From: Saccoglossus kowalevskii
Taxonomy: Eukaryota; Hemichordata; Enteropneusta; Harrimaniidae
DNA: 21,290 nucleotides
Assembly: GCF_000003605.2 (NCBI RefSeq)
Contig: NW_003131854.1
Span: 184,180-205,469, forward strand
Reading direction: 5' to 3'
This document shows, piece by piece, positions 7,960 through 18,283 of this stretch; position 1 is the stretch's first letter, and every line of letters starts with the position of its first letter. The notes below the pieces were generated by a model. That model was given only the letters and a program-made list of their open reading frames with translations, did not search any database and was not told the origin of the DNA. Made by a program: the position numbers and the translations under genes.

Positions 7960-9366
7960 TCATTCCCCATCTCCTTTCTGGCCTATGGTTTTGACCAGGC
8001 TATTGATGACCTGAAGTGTGACTGGTGGTCCCGGAACTTCTGTAGCCCCAATCATCACTATAATTTGATTACGTCCTTCCATGTCACCATGAAATGTTAC
8101 AGAATATACACCATCGCCACGATCAGTCACTTGCATATGCTTGCGTGTTCCATCTGGTTTAATGTGAATTGCTTTAACCTCATGTTCACTTACTAAATGT
8201 TTCCCCGTACAGTCTCTGGTGAAAATGGGCAAGACGATTGATTGACCTTTCAGTAGCGGGTATTGCAGTAATTCAGTACCTTCAATTGCACACTGCGATA
8301 AGCACACAGACTGTTTATTTTCAAACAGAGACGTCATTTTGTCAATTTGAGGCGTTACCTGAAACAAATTCTCCTCGACATCTATATCAATGTCCTCAGT
8401 AAGCAGCTTTCCGATTTTTTTAATGTAAGACATTTTTGAATATAATATCTCTGCTCCACACTCCGTCTCCAGAGACTTCCGAATGTCATTGCATGTCTGA
8501 ACTATTGCTGTATGCTTACCGTCAAGGTCAGTAGCCTGTATGTTTAAATATTTCATTCTTTCTGCACTTTCTTGTTCTAAAGCGTCAATTACTGTGTTTT
8601 CTTTCATATTTATAGCCAACCTCACCTCCTCAGATGCAGTCCGCACTGCTGCCTTCTCTTTTTGAAAATTTTCATTCAGCTTGTCACGAATCACAATAGC
8701 TTCTGCTAGACTCTTTGACACTTCATTTTCCGTTTTTTCCACCATCTTTGCCATCTTTCGTAAATACTTGCAGTATTTATCGGCAGCTTCCTTTATGGGT
8801 ATGTGGACATGCTCTGGCATACGGTGTGTTACAATTGTACAGTCTTCGCAGGTTAGCACGTCACATGTCTCACAGAAAAACTTTAGTTCATTACCAATGT
8901 GAATGGTGCAGAACCTCACATTGAGAAATACAACTCTATGAGAACGTGTTAATGTGATATTTTTGTGTACTCTAACACAGCGGTTGCAGAGGTATTGTTC
9001 ACAATCAATGCAAGTAGCTGACACTGAGTTAGACTCACACCCACCACATTGTGCGAGTGGAGTCATGGCTAGGCTCCTCGATCTCTCTTGAATCTCTTGA
9101 AGAAGACTTGAAATAAAAAAGTTTGTTTTGAGTCCAGCTACTCCTTCTTCACCCAAATCGCAAGGGGCGTAACACGTTGGACATTTCAAATTCAGGTCAG
9201 TATTTTTGACTAAAGGGAGTAAACACTGCTCACAGAATGTATGTAGACATGGTAAAACTTTGGGTTGTTGATAATGTTTATAACAGACACAGCAGGTCAG
9301 GAAATCCTCACGAATCTCATCCAGAGCTTGCGCTACCTTTTCTTCCGAAGCCATGATTATGTTCAA
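7960..9366 (-). CDS. TRIM protein: RING, two B-boxes, coiled coil, filamin domain; NHL lost
   Basis: This is a 468-codon intronless frame. The RING is a complete C3HC4 (Cys25, 28, 40, His42, Cys45, 48, 62, 65). B-box 1 uses Cys107, 110, 119, 122, 127, 130, His134 and 143. B-box 2 runs from Cys153 and His156 to about His188. A coiled coil covers about 195-300 and a filamin/ABP280 Ig domain about 355-455 (GDGVYSVTFHGD is diagnostic). This is the TRIM2/TRIM3/TRIM71 architecture (class VII), but it stops eight residues past VKTIGQ..., where the NHL propeller should begin. The protein should be a ubiquitin E3 ligase able to dimerise but without its usual NHL recognition module. The start is probably Met5 (codon at 9352-9354): it has A at -3 and G at +4 and aligns with the ancestral start of the paralogue. 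Confidence 0.9.
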   Translation of the reverse strand: MNIIMASEEKVAQALDEIREDFLTCCVCYKHYQQPKVLPCLHTFCEQCLLPLVKNTDLNLKCPTCYAPCDLGEEGVAGLKTNFFISSLLQEIQERSRSLAMTPLAQCGGCESNSVSATCIDCEQYLCNRCVRVHKNITLTRSHRVVFLNVRFCTIHIGNELKFFCETCDVLTCEDCTIVTHRMPEHVHIPIKEAADKYCKYLRKMAKMVEKTENEVSKSLAEAIVIRDKLNENFQKEKAAVRTASEEVRLAINMKENTVIDALEQESAERMKYLNIQATDLDGKHTAIVQTCNDIRKSLETECGAEILYSKMSYIKKIGKLLTEDIDIDVEENLFQVTPQIDKMTSLFENKQSVCLSQCAIEGTELLQYPLLKGQSIVLPIFTRDCTGKHLVSEHEVKAIHIKPDGTRKHMQVTDRGDGVYSVTFHGDMEGRNQIIVMIGATEVPGPPVTLQVINSLVKTIGQKGDGE

Positions 9367-10126
9367 TTGTGAAAAACTGTATATAGCCTAAACACCTTGT
9401 CATAGTCCAGGCGGTGATGGGCGAAACCATTGTGGATGTATATGCTGGACGAATCCATTGTGACTTTGCTGAATCATAAACACATGTATATCAAAATGCA
9501 AGGTACATCATTTGTAATTACTAGAAAAGAATGTTTGTTCAGTAATGCGTTCATTAGTATGAGCGAACGCTTATTATTATAATTAACAAAGACATACTAT
9601 CTGGAACCCCCCTATCTCTCACTTTAGCCCACAATTGTTACGATTATTAGGAAGTGAGTTATAAAGTCATAACTAATAGCATGATAAATACGTATATTGT
9701 GTCAAATGTCAAGCCACTCAGCACATAGTAGTCTGGCATAGTATTCACCCATTCCGACAGCAATCAACAATAAATGTCACATAATTGAATGCGTCAGTGA
9801 GAGCATATATCACTTGTACAATTTGACTTGTTTTGCCCCAGCATCAATCACCAGTGACAGATAATAAGAAAACTTCCAAATTCGACTGTCCGCATTATCT
9901 GAATTAAATACTGCTCAAATGTATTTCTGTCATTTCAAAGTAGAAATTTCTCTGGTTAGCTTGACCTTGGCATTGTTGAAAAAAATGAAATGAGACACCC
10001 TGACAACCTCTACATGTACTAGAAACGTATGAAATGTTGCAAAGTATGTTTAATATGACACACACATCGAAAATACATCACAAACAAATCAGACGTCTCA
10101 ACCACTGATACTGACAATTAAAAAGT
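9367..10126. other. Intergenic between the two TRIM genes, left part
   Basis: Presumed upstream region of the RING-containing TRIM gene, which is transcribed leftwards. TATATA lies near 9379-9384, close to the start codon. No ORF or repeat of note until the minisatellite begins. Confidence 0.35.
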
Positions 10127-10477
10127 ATGCGATGGTGCAACCAAGGATCAGACTCGTGTTCATATATGCGATGGTGCAACCAAGGATCAGACTCGTGTTC
10201 ATATATGCGATGGTGCAACCAAGGATCAGACTCGTGTTCATATATGCGATGGTGCAACCAAGGATCAGACTCGTGTTCATATATGCGATGGTGCAACCAA
10301 GGATCAGACTCGTGTTCATATATGCGATGGTGCAACCAAGGATCAGACTCGTGTTCATATATGCGATGGTGCAACCAAGGATCAGACTCGTGTTCATATA
10401 TGCGATGGTGCAACCAAGGATCAGACTCGTGTTCATATATGCGATGGTGCAACCAAGGATCAGACTCGTGTTCATAT
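10127..10477 (+). repeat. Minisatellite, nine 39-bp units
   Basis: A 39-bp unit starting ATGCGATGGTGCAACC is repeated nine times in a row. By eye all copies are identical, and all translate identically. The array begins sharply after AAAAAGT and ends sharply before ATGTTAATC. Because 39 is divisible by three and the unit lacks stops in several frames, long ORFs appear on both strands (for example MRWCNQGSDSCSY repeated). These follow from the periodicity and are not evidence of genes. Perfect homogeneity points to recent expansion or ongoing homogenisation. Copy number could be wrong in an assembly. Confidence 0.97.
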
Positions 10478-11509
10478 ATGTTAATCAATATCTATTCTTT
10501 GTACTTTTCTACATGCATTCATCTATAGTATGTACAATTTGTAATATCCTCTCTTATATGTAACACATACAAATTGTATCCAGATCTCTCAAAAATGAAT
10601 AAAATTTACATAAGTAATGAGTATTTTAAGAAGTGTACAGTATTTTGGGGGAATACAGATCCTTCTGTGCATATAAGATTTTACAGATTTGCAAAACATT
10701 CATCCACTGATTCTATTGTTTTTGTTCTCTTTTGAACACATAATGTGTAATAAATGGCATAAACAGACTTGCTATGAAAACTAGTATGTGCTACCCATTC
10801 TGGCTTCAACTAGTTAAAGTTGCATTCCCACGTTTTGCAATATTCAGAAAATCTCCCAATTGATTGTGATCACCATGAACAATGATAAAATGATTTGGTT
10901 AGGTAACAAATACTGAAATACTAAAAATAGCCTACACCGAAAGCTGCGATGTTTAGTCAGCAAACTTAAACAGGCTTACCATTGCTGTAATCACATTAAC
11001 ATTAACACTTTACTTTATTTTAAGAGGTCACCTAAATTCGACTACATTTTTCTGTTGAATAAGATTTTTCTTATTAACTGTACAAGTGGAATACAAATAA
11101 AAAATGGAAATAATATAAATCAGCATCACCTTAAACGATTTGTCTTAAATCCTAACAAATGTTTTTCATACATATTAGATAATATGTGTCCCAGATTTTG
11201 AAAGAACTTTCTATGAAAAATCAATAGTTTATTTCAAAAAAATAAATTAAATTATTTGAATTAATATTACTATAAATTAATGACAAATAGAACATTTTCC
11301 TTTATTTATATGTTGTGATAGGGCAACAAATACTACATATTAATTTCAGTGGACTGAATAAATGGACTGGATAACGAATAATTTATACAGATAGACAAAT
11401 CTGAAAATCCATTTCGTATTTTATGCGATTTCACAGCTTTAGTAATGAAATCACAATAATAATTAATGTTGAATCAACAGTTCGGAAAACAACTTTCAGT
11501 AAAACTAAT
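10478..11509. other. Intergenic, 3' flank of the second TRIM gene
   Basis: Very AT-rich, with no coding signal. It contains the likely 3' UTR and poly(A) signal of the TRIM gene that ends at 11510. Confidence 0.4.
11301..11306 (-). promoter_or_regulatory. Candidate poly(A) signal for the NHL-containing TRIM gene
   Basis: TTTATT on the plus strand reads AATAAA on the minus strand, about 204 bases past the stop at 11510. It is the best canonical signal at a plausible distance, but AT-rich DNA makes chance hits common. Confidence 0.35.
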
Positions 11510-13435
11510 TTACTGTACAAATAGTTTAATGCAATTTGTTTGGCTATCAGCAACTGCTACTGTTAAGTTGTTCATTATTGCAATACCAGATGGACGTTTT
11601 AATCCATCTTCATGTGTGTTAATTTGGCAGATGAAATTTCCTAGACAATCAAACTTTTGTAATTTATTGTCACCACTGACATAAAGATATCCATTGTCAT
11701 CAAAAGCTAAATATGCTGGTTTGTACAACATTCTACCTGACTTTCTAACTTCTGGAATTCTATATAAAAAGGGCCCATCTTTATCGTATACGTCCACATT
11801 GTTATTATTGGTGACACACACAAACAATTTACCTTCGCTGTCAATCCTGATACAATTAGGGGTGGATCGTTTCAATTTAATTGATTTCACAAACGCACCT
11901 TCTTGTGTAAACACCTTTGCAAAAACATTCCATGGCCAGTGTTCATTTAAAACATAAACCAAATTAGTAATCGGGCATACAGCAATACTTCTTGTGCGAT
12001 CTAGAAAACTCATACCAAAATATGAAATGGTATTTCTAATTGTATTGATTAAAGCAACTTTGTTTGTTTGATCACCAACTACAACATAATTGTCGTTATT
12101 TAAAATAGCCACATCTATCGGTCTAAACTGCTCTTCTAGTGCTATTATATCCTTACATTTCCCGCTAATATCTATGATCTGTAGTCTGTTGTTGTCTTTG
12201 TCAGCAGCTACAATGTCACCATCTGTATTTATTGCAATGCCACAAATATTATTGAATTGTAGTTTCCCGTCTCCTTTCTGGCCTATGGTTTTGACTAAGC
12301 CTTTGATGACTTGCACTGTGAATGGAGGTCCTGGTTTGGCTATATCTCCAATCATCAATATAATTTTATGATTGCCTTCCACGTCACCGTGTAAAGTCAC
12401 AGAGTATGCACCATCGCCATTATCAATCACTTGCATTAGCTTCTGTGGAGAGCCATCCGGTTTAATGTGAATTGCTTTAACCTTATGTTCACCAACTACA
12501 TGTCTTCCCATACAGTCTTTGGTGGAAATTGGTATGGCGACTGCTTGACCTTTGAACATGTATTCAACATTACCTCCAATAGTGCAGTTGGAAACGCACA
12601 CTGGCTGTTTATGTCTGAACAGGTTCGAGACTTTTTCACCACGAGGCAGCACTTCAAGGTCATATTTAGTCACATTTGTTTCGGTGTCATCAATAAGTTT
12701 CATGATGTGTTGCTCTGTACAATGTTTCGATGATAACAGGTCTACATAGTCCTTGGAATGCAAGTACTTCTGTATCTTAGTAAAAGCCTGTTTCAGAGAT
12801 TTGTGTTTTGATTCAAGATTATGCACCTGAAGGTTCAAAGGTTTCATCCTTGCCGCACGTTCATGTTCTATGTCATCAATTACAGACTTCTCTTCCCTAC
12901 TCACAGCCAGGTTCATCTCCCTAGATGCACCTCGTACTGTGTCCTTTTCTCTGGTGAGATTTGTATTCAGCTTGTGACAAAATTCGGCTGTTTTAGCCAT
13001 TCCCTTTGAAAGGACAACACTCCTTTCTTCAAGTGCCATGGCCATCTTTACCAAGTCACTGCGACACGCATCTACAGCTTCTTTCAAGGGTATGTGGACA
13101 TGGTCTGGTATACGGTGTGTCACTATTGTGCAGTCTGAACAGGTTGGCACTTCACAGGTCTTACAGAAAAACTTTACTTCACTACCATGGTGAATGGAAC
13201 AAAACTTATAATTGTTTGTAGAAGAAGGCTGTGGGATTGGAGTAGATGGTATGCTTAGCCCTGTGAGAAATATAACCCTATGAACACGTGTTAATGCAAT
13301 GTTTTTGTGAACTTTAACACAGTTGGTGCACAGGTATTGTTGACATTCAATGCAGGTTGCTAAAGCTGGATCAGACTCGCACCCCTCACATTTTAGAGGT
13401 GCAGTTCCAGATAGACGCGGGGTTCTTCGACGCAT
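11510..13435 (-). CDS. TRIM-NHL paralogue lacking RING: two B-boxes, coiled coil, filamin, NHL
   Basis: This is a 641-codon open frame from ATG at 13435. B-box 1 uses Cys16, 19, 28, 31, 36, 39, His43 and 52. B-box 2 starts at Cys79/His82 and ends about His114. A coiled coil spans about 118-240 and a filamin Ig domain about 278-378. The NHL region runs from about 385 to 641 (for example ICGIAINTDGDIVAADKDNNRLQI), ending KLFVQ. It matches its neighbour at 7960-9366 throughout the B-box to filamin part, with a 17-residue Ser/Thr/Pro-rich insert between the B-boxes (about 59-76). The ancestral RING sits directly upstream but is broken, so if translated from this ATG the protein has no E3 ligase domain. 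In-frame TAA at 13466-13468 blocks extension upstream. It could be a working RING-less TRIM or a young pseudogene; the long undamaged frame favours constraint or recent damage. Confidence 0.85.
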   Translation of the reverse strand: MRRRTPRLSGTAPLKCEGCESDPALATCIECQQYLCTNCVKVHKNIALTRVHRVIFLTGLSIPSTPIPQPSSTNNYKFCSIHHGSEVKFFCKTCEVPTCSDCTIVTHRIPDHVHIPLKEAVDACRSDLVKMAMALEERSVVLSKGMAKTAEFCHKLNTNLTREKDTVRGASREMNLAVSREEKSVIDDIEHERAARMKPLNLQVHNLESKHKSLKQAFTKIQKYLHSKDYVDLLSSKHCTEQHIMKLIDDTETNVTKYDLEVLPRGEKVSNLFRHKQPVCVSNCTIGGNVEYMFKGQAVAIPISTKDCMGRHVVGEHKVKAIHIKPDGSPQKLMQVIDNGDGAYSVTLHGDVEGNHKIILMIGDIAKPGPPFTVQVIKGLVKTIGQKGDGKLQFNNICGIAINTDGDIVAADKDNNRLQIIDISGKCKDIIALEEQFRPIDVAILNNDNYVVVGDQTNKVALINTIRNTISYFGMSFLDRTRSIAVCPITNLVYVLNEHWPWNVFAKVFTQEGAFVKSIKLKRSTPNCIRIDSEGKLFVCVTNNNNVDVYDKDGPFLYRIPEVRKSGRMLYKPAYLAFDDNGYLYVSGDNKLQKFDCLGNFICQINTHEDGLKRPSGIAIMNNLTVAVADSQTNCIKLFVQ

Positions 13436-13670
13436 CTCGTTGAGGAGACTTGAAATAAAAAAAAGTTACCTTTCAGTCTAGCTATTTCCTCTTCTCTCAA
13501 ATCAAAAGAGGCGGAGCATGTAGGACATTTCCAATTCGAGTCGGTCTTCTCAGCCAAAGTAACTAAACACTGCTTGCAGAATATATGTAGACATGGTAGG
13601 ACCTTTAGTTGTTGATGAAGTTTAAAACAAATTAACTAATCTCATTCGGGGTTTGTATTGTAGAACTCAT
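13436..13670 (-). pseudogene. Broken RING and N-terminus of the second TRIM gene
   Basis: Comparison with the paralogue recovers the ancestral start (ATG at 13668-13670), which now reads only 12 codons to TAA at 13632-13634. A net deletion of about 19 bases after GAGATT removed the residues around the first RING cysteine. The rest of the RING is well preserved in another frame: KVLPCLHIFCKQC and WKCPTC keep seven of eight zinc ligands. That frame has TAG just upstream and no Met, so it cannot start on its own. At 13457-13464 a run of eight A (eight T on the coding strand) replaces six in the paralogue and shifts the RING out of frame with the B-box ORF. Confidence 0.85.
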
Positions 13671-16600
13671 AGTTATGTCTATGGTGAAGTTAAAACAATA
13701 CAATACACCGAATAATGCACTTAGTGCAAAAGTGATGGGTGTGTATAAAGGACCATTTCATTTTGATTATGTCTAACATAATATCGAATGTAAATTAATC
13801 CCTTGTGATTGAATGGTTATTGCAAAATCATGATGATAATCAATATACATTACAAAACAAGTAAAATAGTATGGAAATAATATAAACGATTTTTGGATAT
13901 ATGAAATATTATGGAATCCCTCCCGACTGAATTTGGTTTAGTCCGTGACTACTAAAGTCTGGCAGTCACATTGCAAGATAACAAAGTAAATTGCGCTGTT
14001 ATCAAATAAGGTCATCACACTATTTGTTATTCGTGCACTAGTTTCATGCCTCAACTGGAATGACCAACAAAATATAGGGACATGTATGACACTTGCTTTT
14101 CTGTATATTAAATCACTCACTCTTTCAATATATTTGTCATCGACTGAGGTGGGTACTTGAAATGAAACCGATGTTCAAAAGACTGTAATGTTAAAGAGAG
14201 ACTATCAGGGAGACGTCAGACTGTAGAGAGGACTGCAGTTTTCTTTCTCTTAATTCATAACAGTTCAATGACTCAATATATTGCACACAAGTTTATTGTA
14301 ACCATGGGCACGTGGATACCAGCACTAATGACACGCACTTAAATACATACCATAAATATTCAAGGCTAGTCTATAGGCTCAAAGTACAAACCAGACAATA
14401 TAAAGTTGTGTAATGCCAAATAAATCGAGTTAAGTATATATGCCCTCATGTTGTTCATTGCCATGGCAACCCACGCATTCTCATCGGCGGGTGTTCCTGT
14501 GGACATTGTGGAACACTACAGCCTAGGCAGCGTCACTATGCAGTATTTATACTTGTATGTTCTCATCAAGTATTTATTTTTAACAGTTGACTTTATCAAT
14601 TGGAGGTGTTACTGGAGTAATTAAAATTTTTGAATTGATTAAAATGTTTTATTAAATACGTGTCGGATATGTGAAAATATAATATTGCATGTCAATCCAT
14701 ACATTTTAGGAATATTGACCTCTGAATGGTTAACCACATCGTCAAAGAAGATTCAACTGTCATCTGGTGTCTCTGACCATATGGTCGGCAATTCTGATCA
14801 AATATGGTAATAAAGTTGAAGAGCTTATTTATTTAGCCAGTATTAATCGCATTTAAGATACGCACACTAATACAGTCATCTCTGGTCGGACCGAATTACA
14901 GATTCAGAAATGAGGAACGCCACATAAACAATCAGCTGCCGTACAAATGATAATAAAATAAATGGATTTAGTTGCCGATATGAGGGCCGCCATCTTGGGT
15001 AAGGCATTAAATTAAACAAGAAACAAGTTGAGAAACGCGTTTTTTCAGGTTCTTAGAAATCAAGAAAAAAAATACCAAACCTTCACGGTCAAACGATTGG
15101 TTGGTGGTAATATTAAGCCAACCGCTAACGCAATTCGGCCAATTTCGTCGTTTTTGTGTGGAAAAATCTCTTGCAAACGAACACCTAATTACATGAAGAA
15201 CATAGAACACTTTCCCGAAGTGTTTGGAACCATAATTATCATTCCAACCTAGGAACCAATCAGCAATGTTTTTATTATTTTTATCAGCGGTATTTTACGG
15301 GGTATTTCATCCTACCATATTAAGAAATTTGAATTCCAAATATGGAATGATTACGCGCGTAGGCGTCTTCTCATAATACAAACAAACTTGGCTGCCATCA
15401 GGGTTTGACCGGACTCTACACAAAGAAGTTCGCTGATTCTGTTCTAAACCTTTTGGATTTCGGCATTCCCATGGTGTATCATTGGGAGGAAAAGATGTAT
15501 TGTAGTTAGGTTATTACGAGGACGTCACTCAGACAGCACGCCGTCGTATCAACCTCCGCGACAGTCCTGTTGTATTGTCTTCGTGCATACTTTTAATAAT
15601 AACCTCATATTATTCAAACTTAAAATCAAAAACAAAGATCATAACACACTGTAAACAAATATTTGGATACTGTACATGCTTTATATCATACTAAACCGAT
15701 CACTAGATTTGTTGACTGTGAAATGTTTAGCGCCACCAACGGAGGTTTGTCCCTCGGTGCTATCGAATCTCAATTAACAAAACGCAGTCGCCCATGATCG
15801 TAGTCGATGGTCGACCATGGTCACGCTCGCCTGGGGAAGTCTGCATCGGCCAGGTGAACGAGTTGAGGAGATGAATTTAAAAAGATCAATAACATGAACT
15901 ACATAAACAAAGTAGATGCTCAGTTTGCTAAACAGGATCGATAATCAGGTGAGTCAGATATATAGAGATATCCTCAGAAAAGGGCACCTTAATCAAAAGT
16001 ACAATTTGTACATAAAGAACACATGGCTTTAAATGTATTCTCAACATTTATTCATAATTTTAATCCATGTAATATTAAGCCATAATCACTGTTTTGGACG
16101 TTAGATGACACATGATAATATGTCACATTTCAGTCACATGTATCATAAAGGGATAAATGTTCATTTTATGATGATGCCGGGAATTTTCTTTTTGGGGCAT
16201 ACAATTATATCTATGATACCCATGTACAGTGTCATATTCATCATAATACACGCCTATGCAGGAATATAACACTTATTCCTTGTTTCCCATCATAAATTAT
16301 TAACATACACGCTGGCGCAGGCTTACGATATTGGATACAAAGAATTGCATAAATATAGGAAAATAGCAAATAGAAATATAAAAATCGTGACAATATAAGA
16401 GTCTCAGATTGCAATTTGGAATTCATTTAATAAATCTTATTTTTGTTGATGAGACTATTGAATAAGTCTATTATTCACTCTCAATTACTGACCATACACT
16501 AAAATTCATTCTGGAACAATTTACCCTATCTTCTTAAAAATAGATTAACAGCGAATGCAAAAGCGTCCATACAGTAATACTAATAATAATAATTAACTAT

Positions 16601-17728
16601 AGTCACATGTTGACATGTGAAGTACATTCTACATACAAGTTAAAGGCATAAAGCTGGGGTTGTTATAAACATTTTATAAATATATTTTTGTATAAGTGAA
16701 ACTGACCAATCCAGAATCGATATGGCGACATCACTGACCCCCAAGTTTTAATTAATGATTAGTTAAACACCATCCGATGAACTAGCTGTTTATTTACCAT
16801 GTCACAGTTGTCATGTCACTTAAAGACATGCGCAGCTCTCGAGTCAATCATATTCGAATTTGGATGAAAGCTTATGATCGATATTTACAAATTGTTATAA
16901 ATATGTTTATAAACTGTGCCACAGCTTTCTGCTTTTCATTATATGCCATCATATAAACAACATGTCGATTTCTCAAATTATATGCGTATATGCGTAACAT
17001 TGGCGTCTACGGGTGTAATGTTTAATATGGAATGACAATAGCATCAACAGTAATTGAGCAAAGTGATGAACCTACTAACAATTCATACACGTATATCACT
17101 CCGCCTAATTAATTACTCCCTTTTGAGGTTCAGGGCAAGTTCAGTAAGATTAAAATGGCGTTAGATGCAATTTAATTTATCTGAATGGGAAAGTATCGAT
17201 TATTGTGTTAAGGGTTTTTATTAGGAACGGTAATTTACGAGTTGTGTATGATCTAAATGGTCTTCCTAATAATTTGAAAGGTTTGGACTGTGTGGAAAAT
17301 TAAGTCGTAAATAGGCCGCAGCTATTTCAATGAATATTATAAATAAACAATGTCACATTGGTCTCATATTTCGTTACTTATAGTCTGATGCTACACCGTG
17401 TGACTCTTTGAGATGATCTAGGATTTCCTACATCCCAGAGTCGTGTGTGGGAATACTATTAATGCTACCGTTAAGAAAGAAATAATAATTCAATAATAAT
17501 CATACGAGGCGAGTTATTGATTTGATGATTTGTAATAATGAACTTCTGCTCACAGAACAAAATATTTGAACATTATATAAGCTTAGTCAAATACAATAGT
17601 GGAGATAGGATATTAAATCGTAGATCTGATAACACGAAATGTGAAGGTAAATTTAACACAAACAAACGACAAAAACAAGTCATTGAAAATGACACAGTCC
17701 CCGTTTTTTTGTGTGCTCGTCATATTAA
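13671..17728. other. Long region without a recognised gene
   Basis: About 4 kb of AT-rich DNA. Short ORFs (for example 15028-15252 and 16241-16426) have no recognisable domains. Small features only: an exact GCCGCCATCTTG at 14986-14997, a 12-bp palindrome ATGGTCGACCAT near 15808-15819, a short (TAA)n near 16579-16590, and a TCACATG...CATGTGA hairpin at 16603-16620. No tRNA-like cloverleaf was noticed. Confidence 0.45.
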
Positions 17729-17830
17729 AGCGGAGGGGTTGTCGCGAGCGTGTCCTTGAAACTCGAGTTCCAAGTGGCGTATACAACAGATTGTTTATTT
17801 ACATCAAAACACGTGTTCTGTGTAGTAGTA
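17725..17830 (+). mobile_element. Diverged MITE copy, left part
   Basis: TTAA at 17725-17728 is followed by AGCGGAGGGGTTGTCGCG, resembling the inverted repeat of the complete MITE at 7469-7593. The interior matches too: GCGTATACAAC, and TTGTTTATTTACAT followed by AAA, at corresponding offsets. No recognisable right end or second TTAA is seen. The sequence runs directly into the tandem array that follows, so the copy is truncated or too diverged at that end. Confidence 0.65.
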
Positions 17831-17835
17831 ATATG

Positions 17836-18283
17836 ACCAAAAATAAAAATAGCCGTTATTCGGTCATCTTTGATTTGATTATGAAACACACTGATATGTA
17901 TGATGTACGTGTCAAATACGAATGAAAATGGCACATAAATTGTGGAAATATAGTAGTAAGGCCAAAAAGTCAGATTGCTGTCAATCGGCCATCCTTGACC
18001 AGATTTTGAAACAAATTGTCATGGACATGGATCCTGACATGTATAAAGTACATGTATGTGCCGAATTTGAATGAAAACTGACAGAGCACGTTCAAGATAC
18101 GGCAGAAAAAACAACATGATGCCTGCCTGTCAACCATCTTTGATCCAATCGCGAAATAAATCGTCATGGACATGTATCGTAACTTGTATAATCTATGTAC
18201 CAAGTTTGAATGAAAACTGACAAAGCATGTCCAAAATACAACATTTTCAAAAAACAAGATGGCTGCCAGTCGGCTATTTTAAA
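17836..18283 (+). repeat. Degenerate tandem array, period about 125-145 bp, three to four units
   Basis: The anchor TCGGTCATCTTTGA at 17860 recurs as TCGGCCATCCTTGA at 17985, TCAACCATCTTTGA at 18130 and TCGGCTATTTTAAA at 18270. Between anchors, each unit carries GAAACA-like, GTCATGGACATG, TGTATAA...GTAC and TTTGAATGAAAACTGACA blocks in the same order. Units are clearly diverged from one another, and the first is the most degraded. The family is not identified; bivalve genomes contain satellite-like units of about 160-170 bp in non-autonomous elements, but I cannot confirm a match. Confidence 0.85.

Noticed and set aside
8681..8924. Plus-strand ORFs inside the left TRIM gene
   Set aside because: Shadows of the minus-strand coding sequence; no independent protein features.
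10078..10563. Four overlapping repetitive ORFs of 125-143 codons on both strands
   Set aside because: They are a by-product of a stop-free 39-bp unit whose length is divisible by three; no start context, domain or transcript signal supports any of them.
11694..13221. Plus-strand ORFs of 62-93 codons inside the right TRIM gene
   Set aside because: They are antisense to a clear TRIM reading frame and show no domains.
13457..13468. Programmed -1 frameshift joining RING and B-box ORFs at T TTT TTA
   Set aside because: The phase is right, but the RING frame has an upstream TAG and no Met, and a deletion has already removed its first Cys. A homopolymer indel in a dying RING explains it better.
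15028..15252. 74-codon ORF as a gene
   Set aside because: No recognisable domain, no homologous copy in the window, and an overlapping antisense ORF of similar length; consistent with chance.
17970..18257. 95-codon minus-strand ORF with an internal repeat
   Set aside because: The internal similarity is the tandem DNA repeat translated; there is no other coding evidence.
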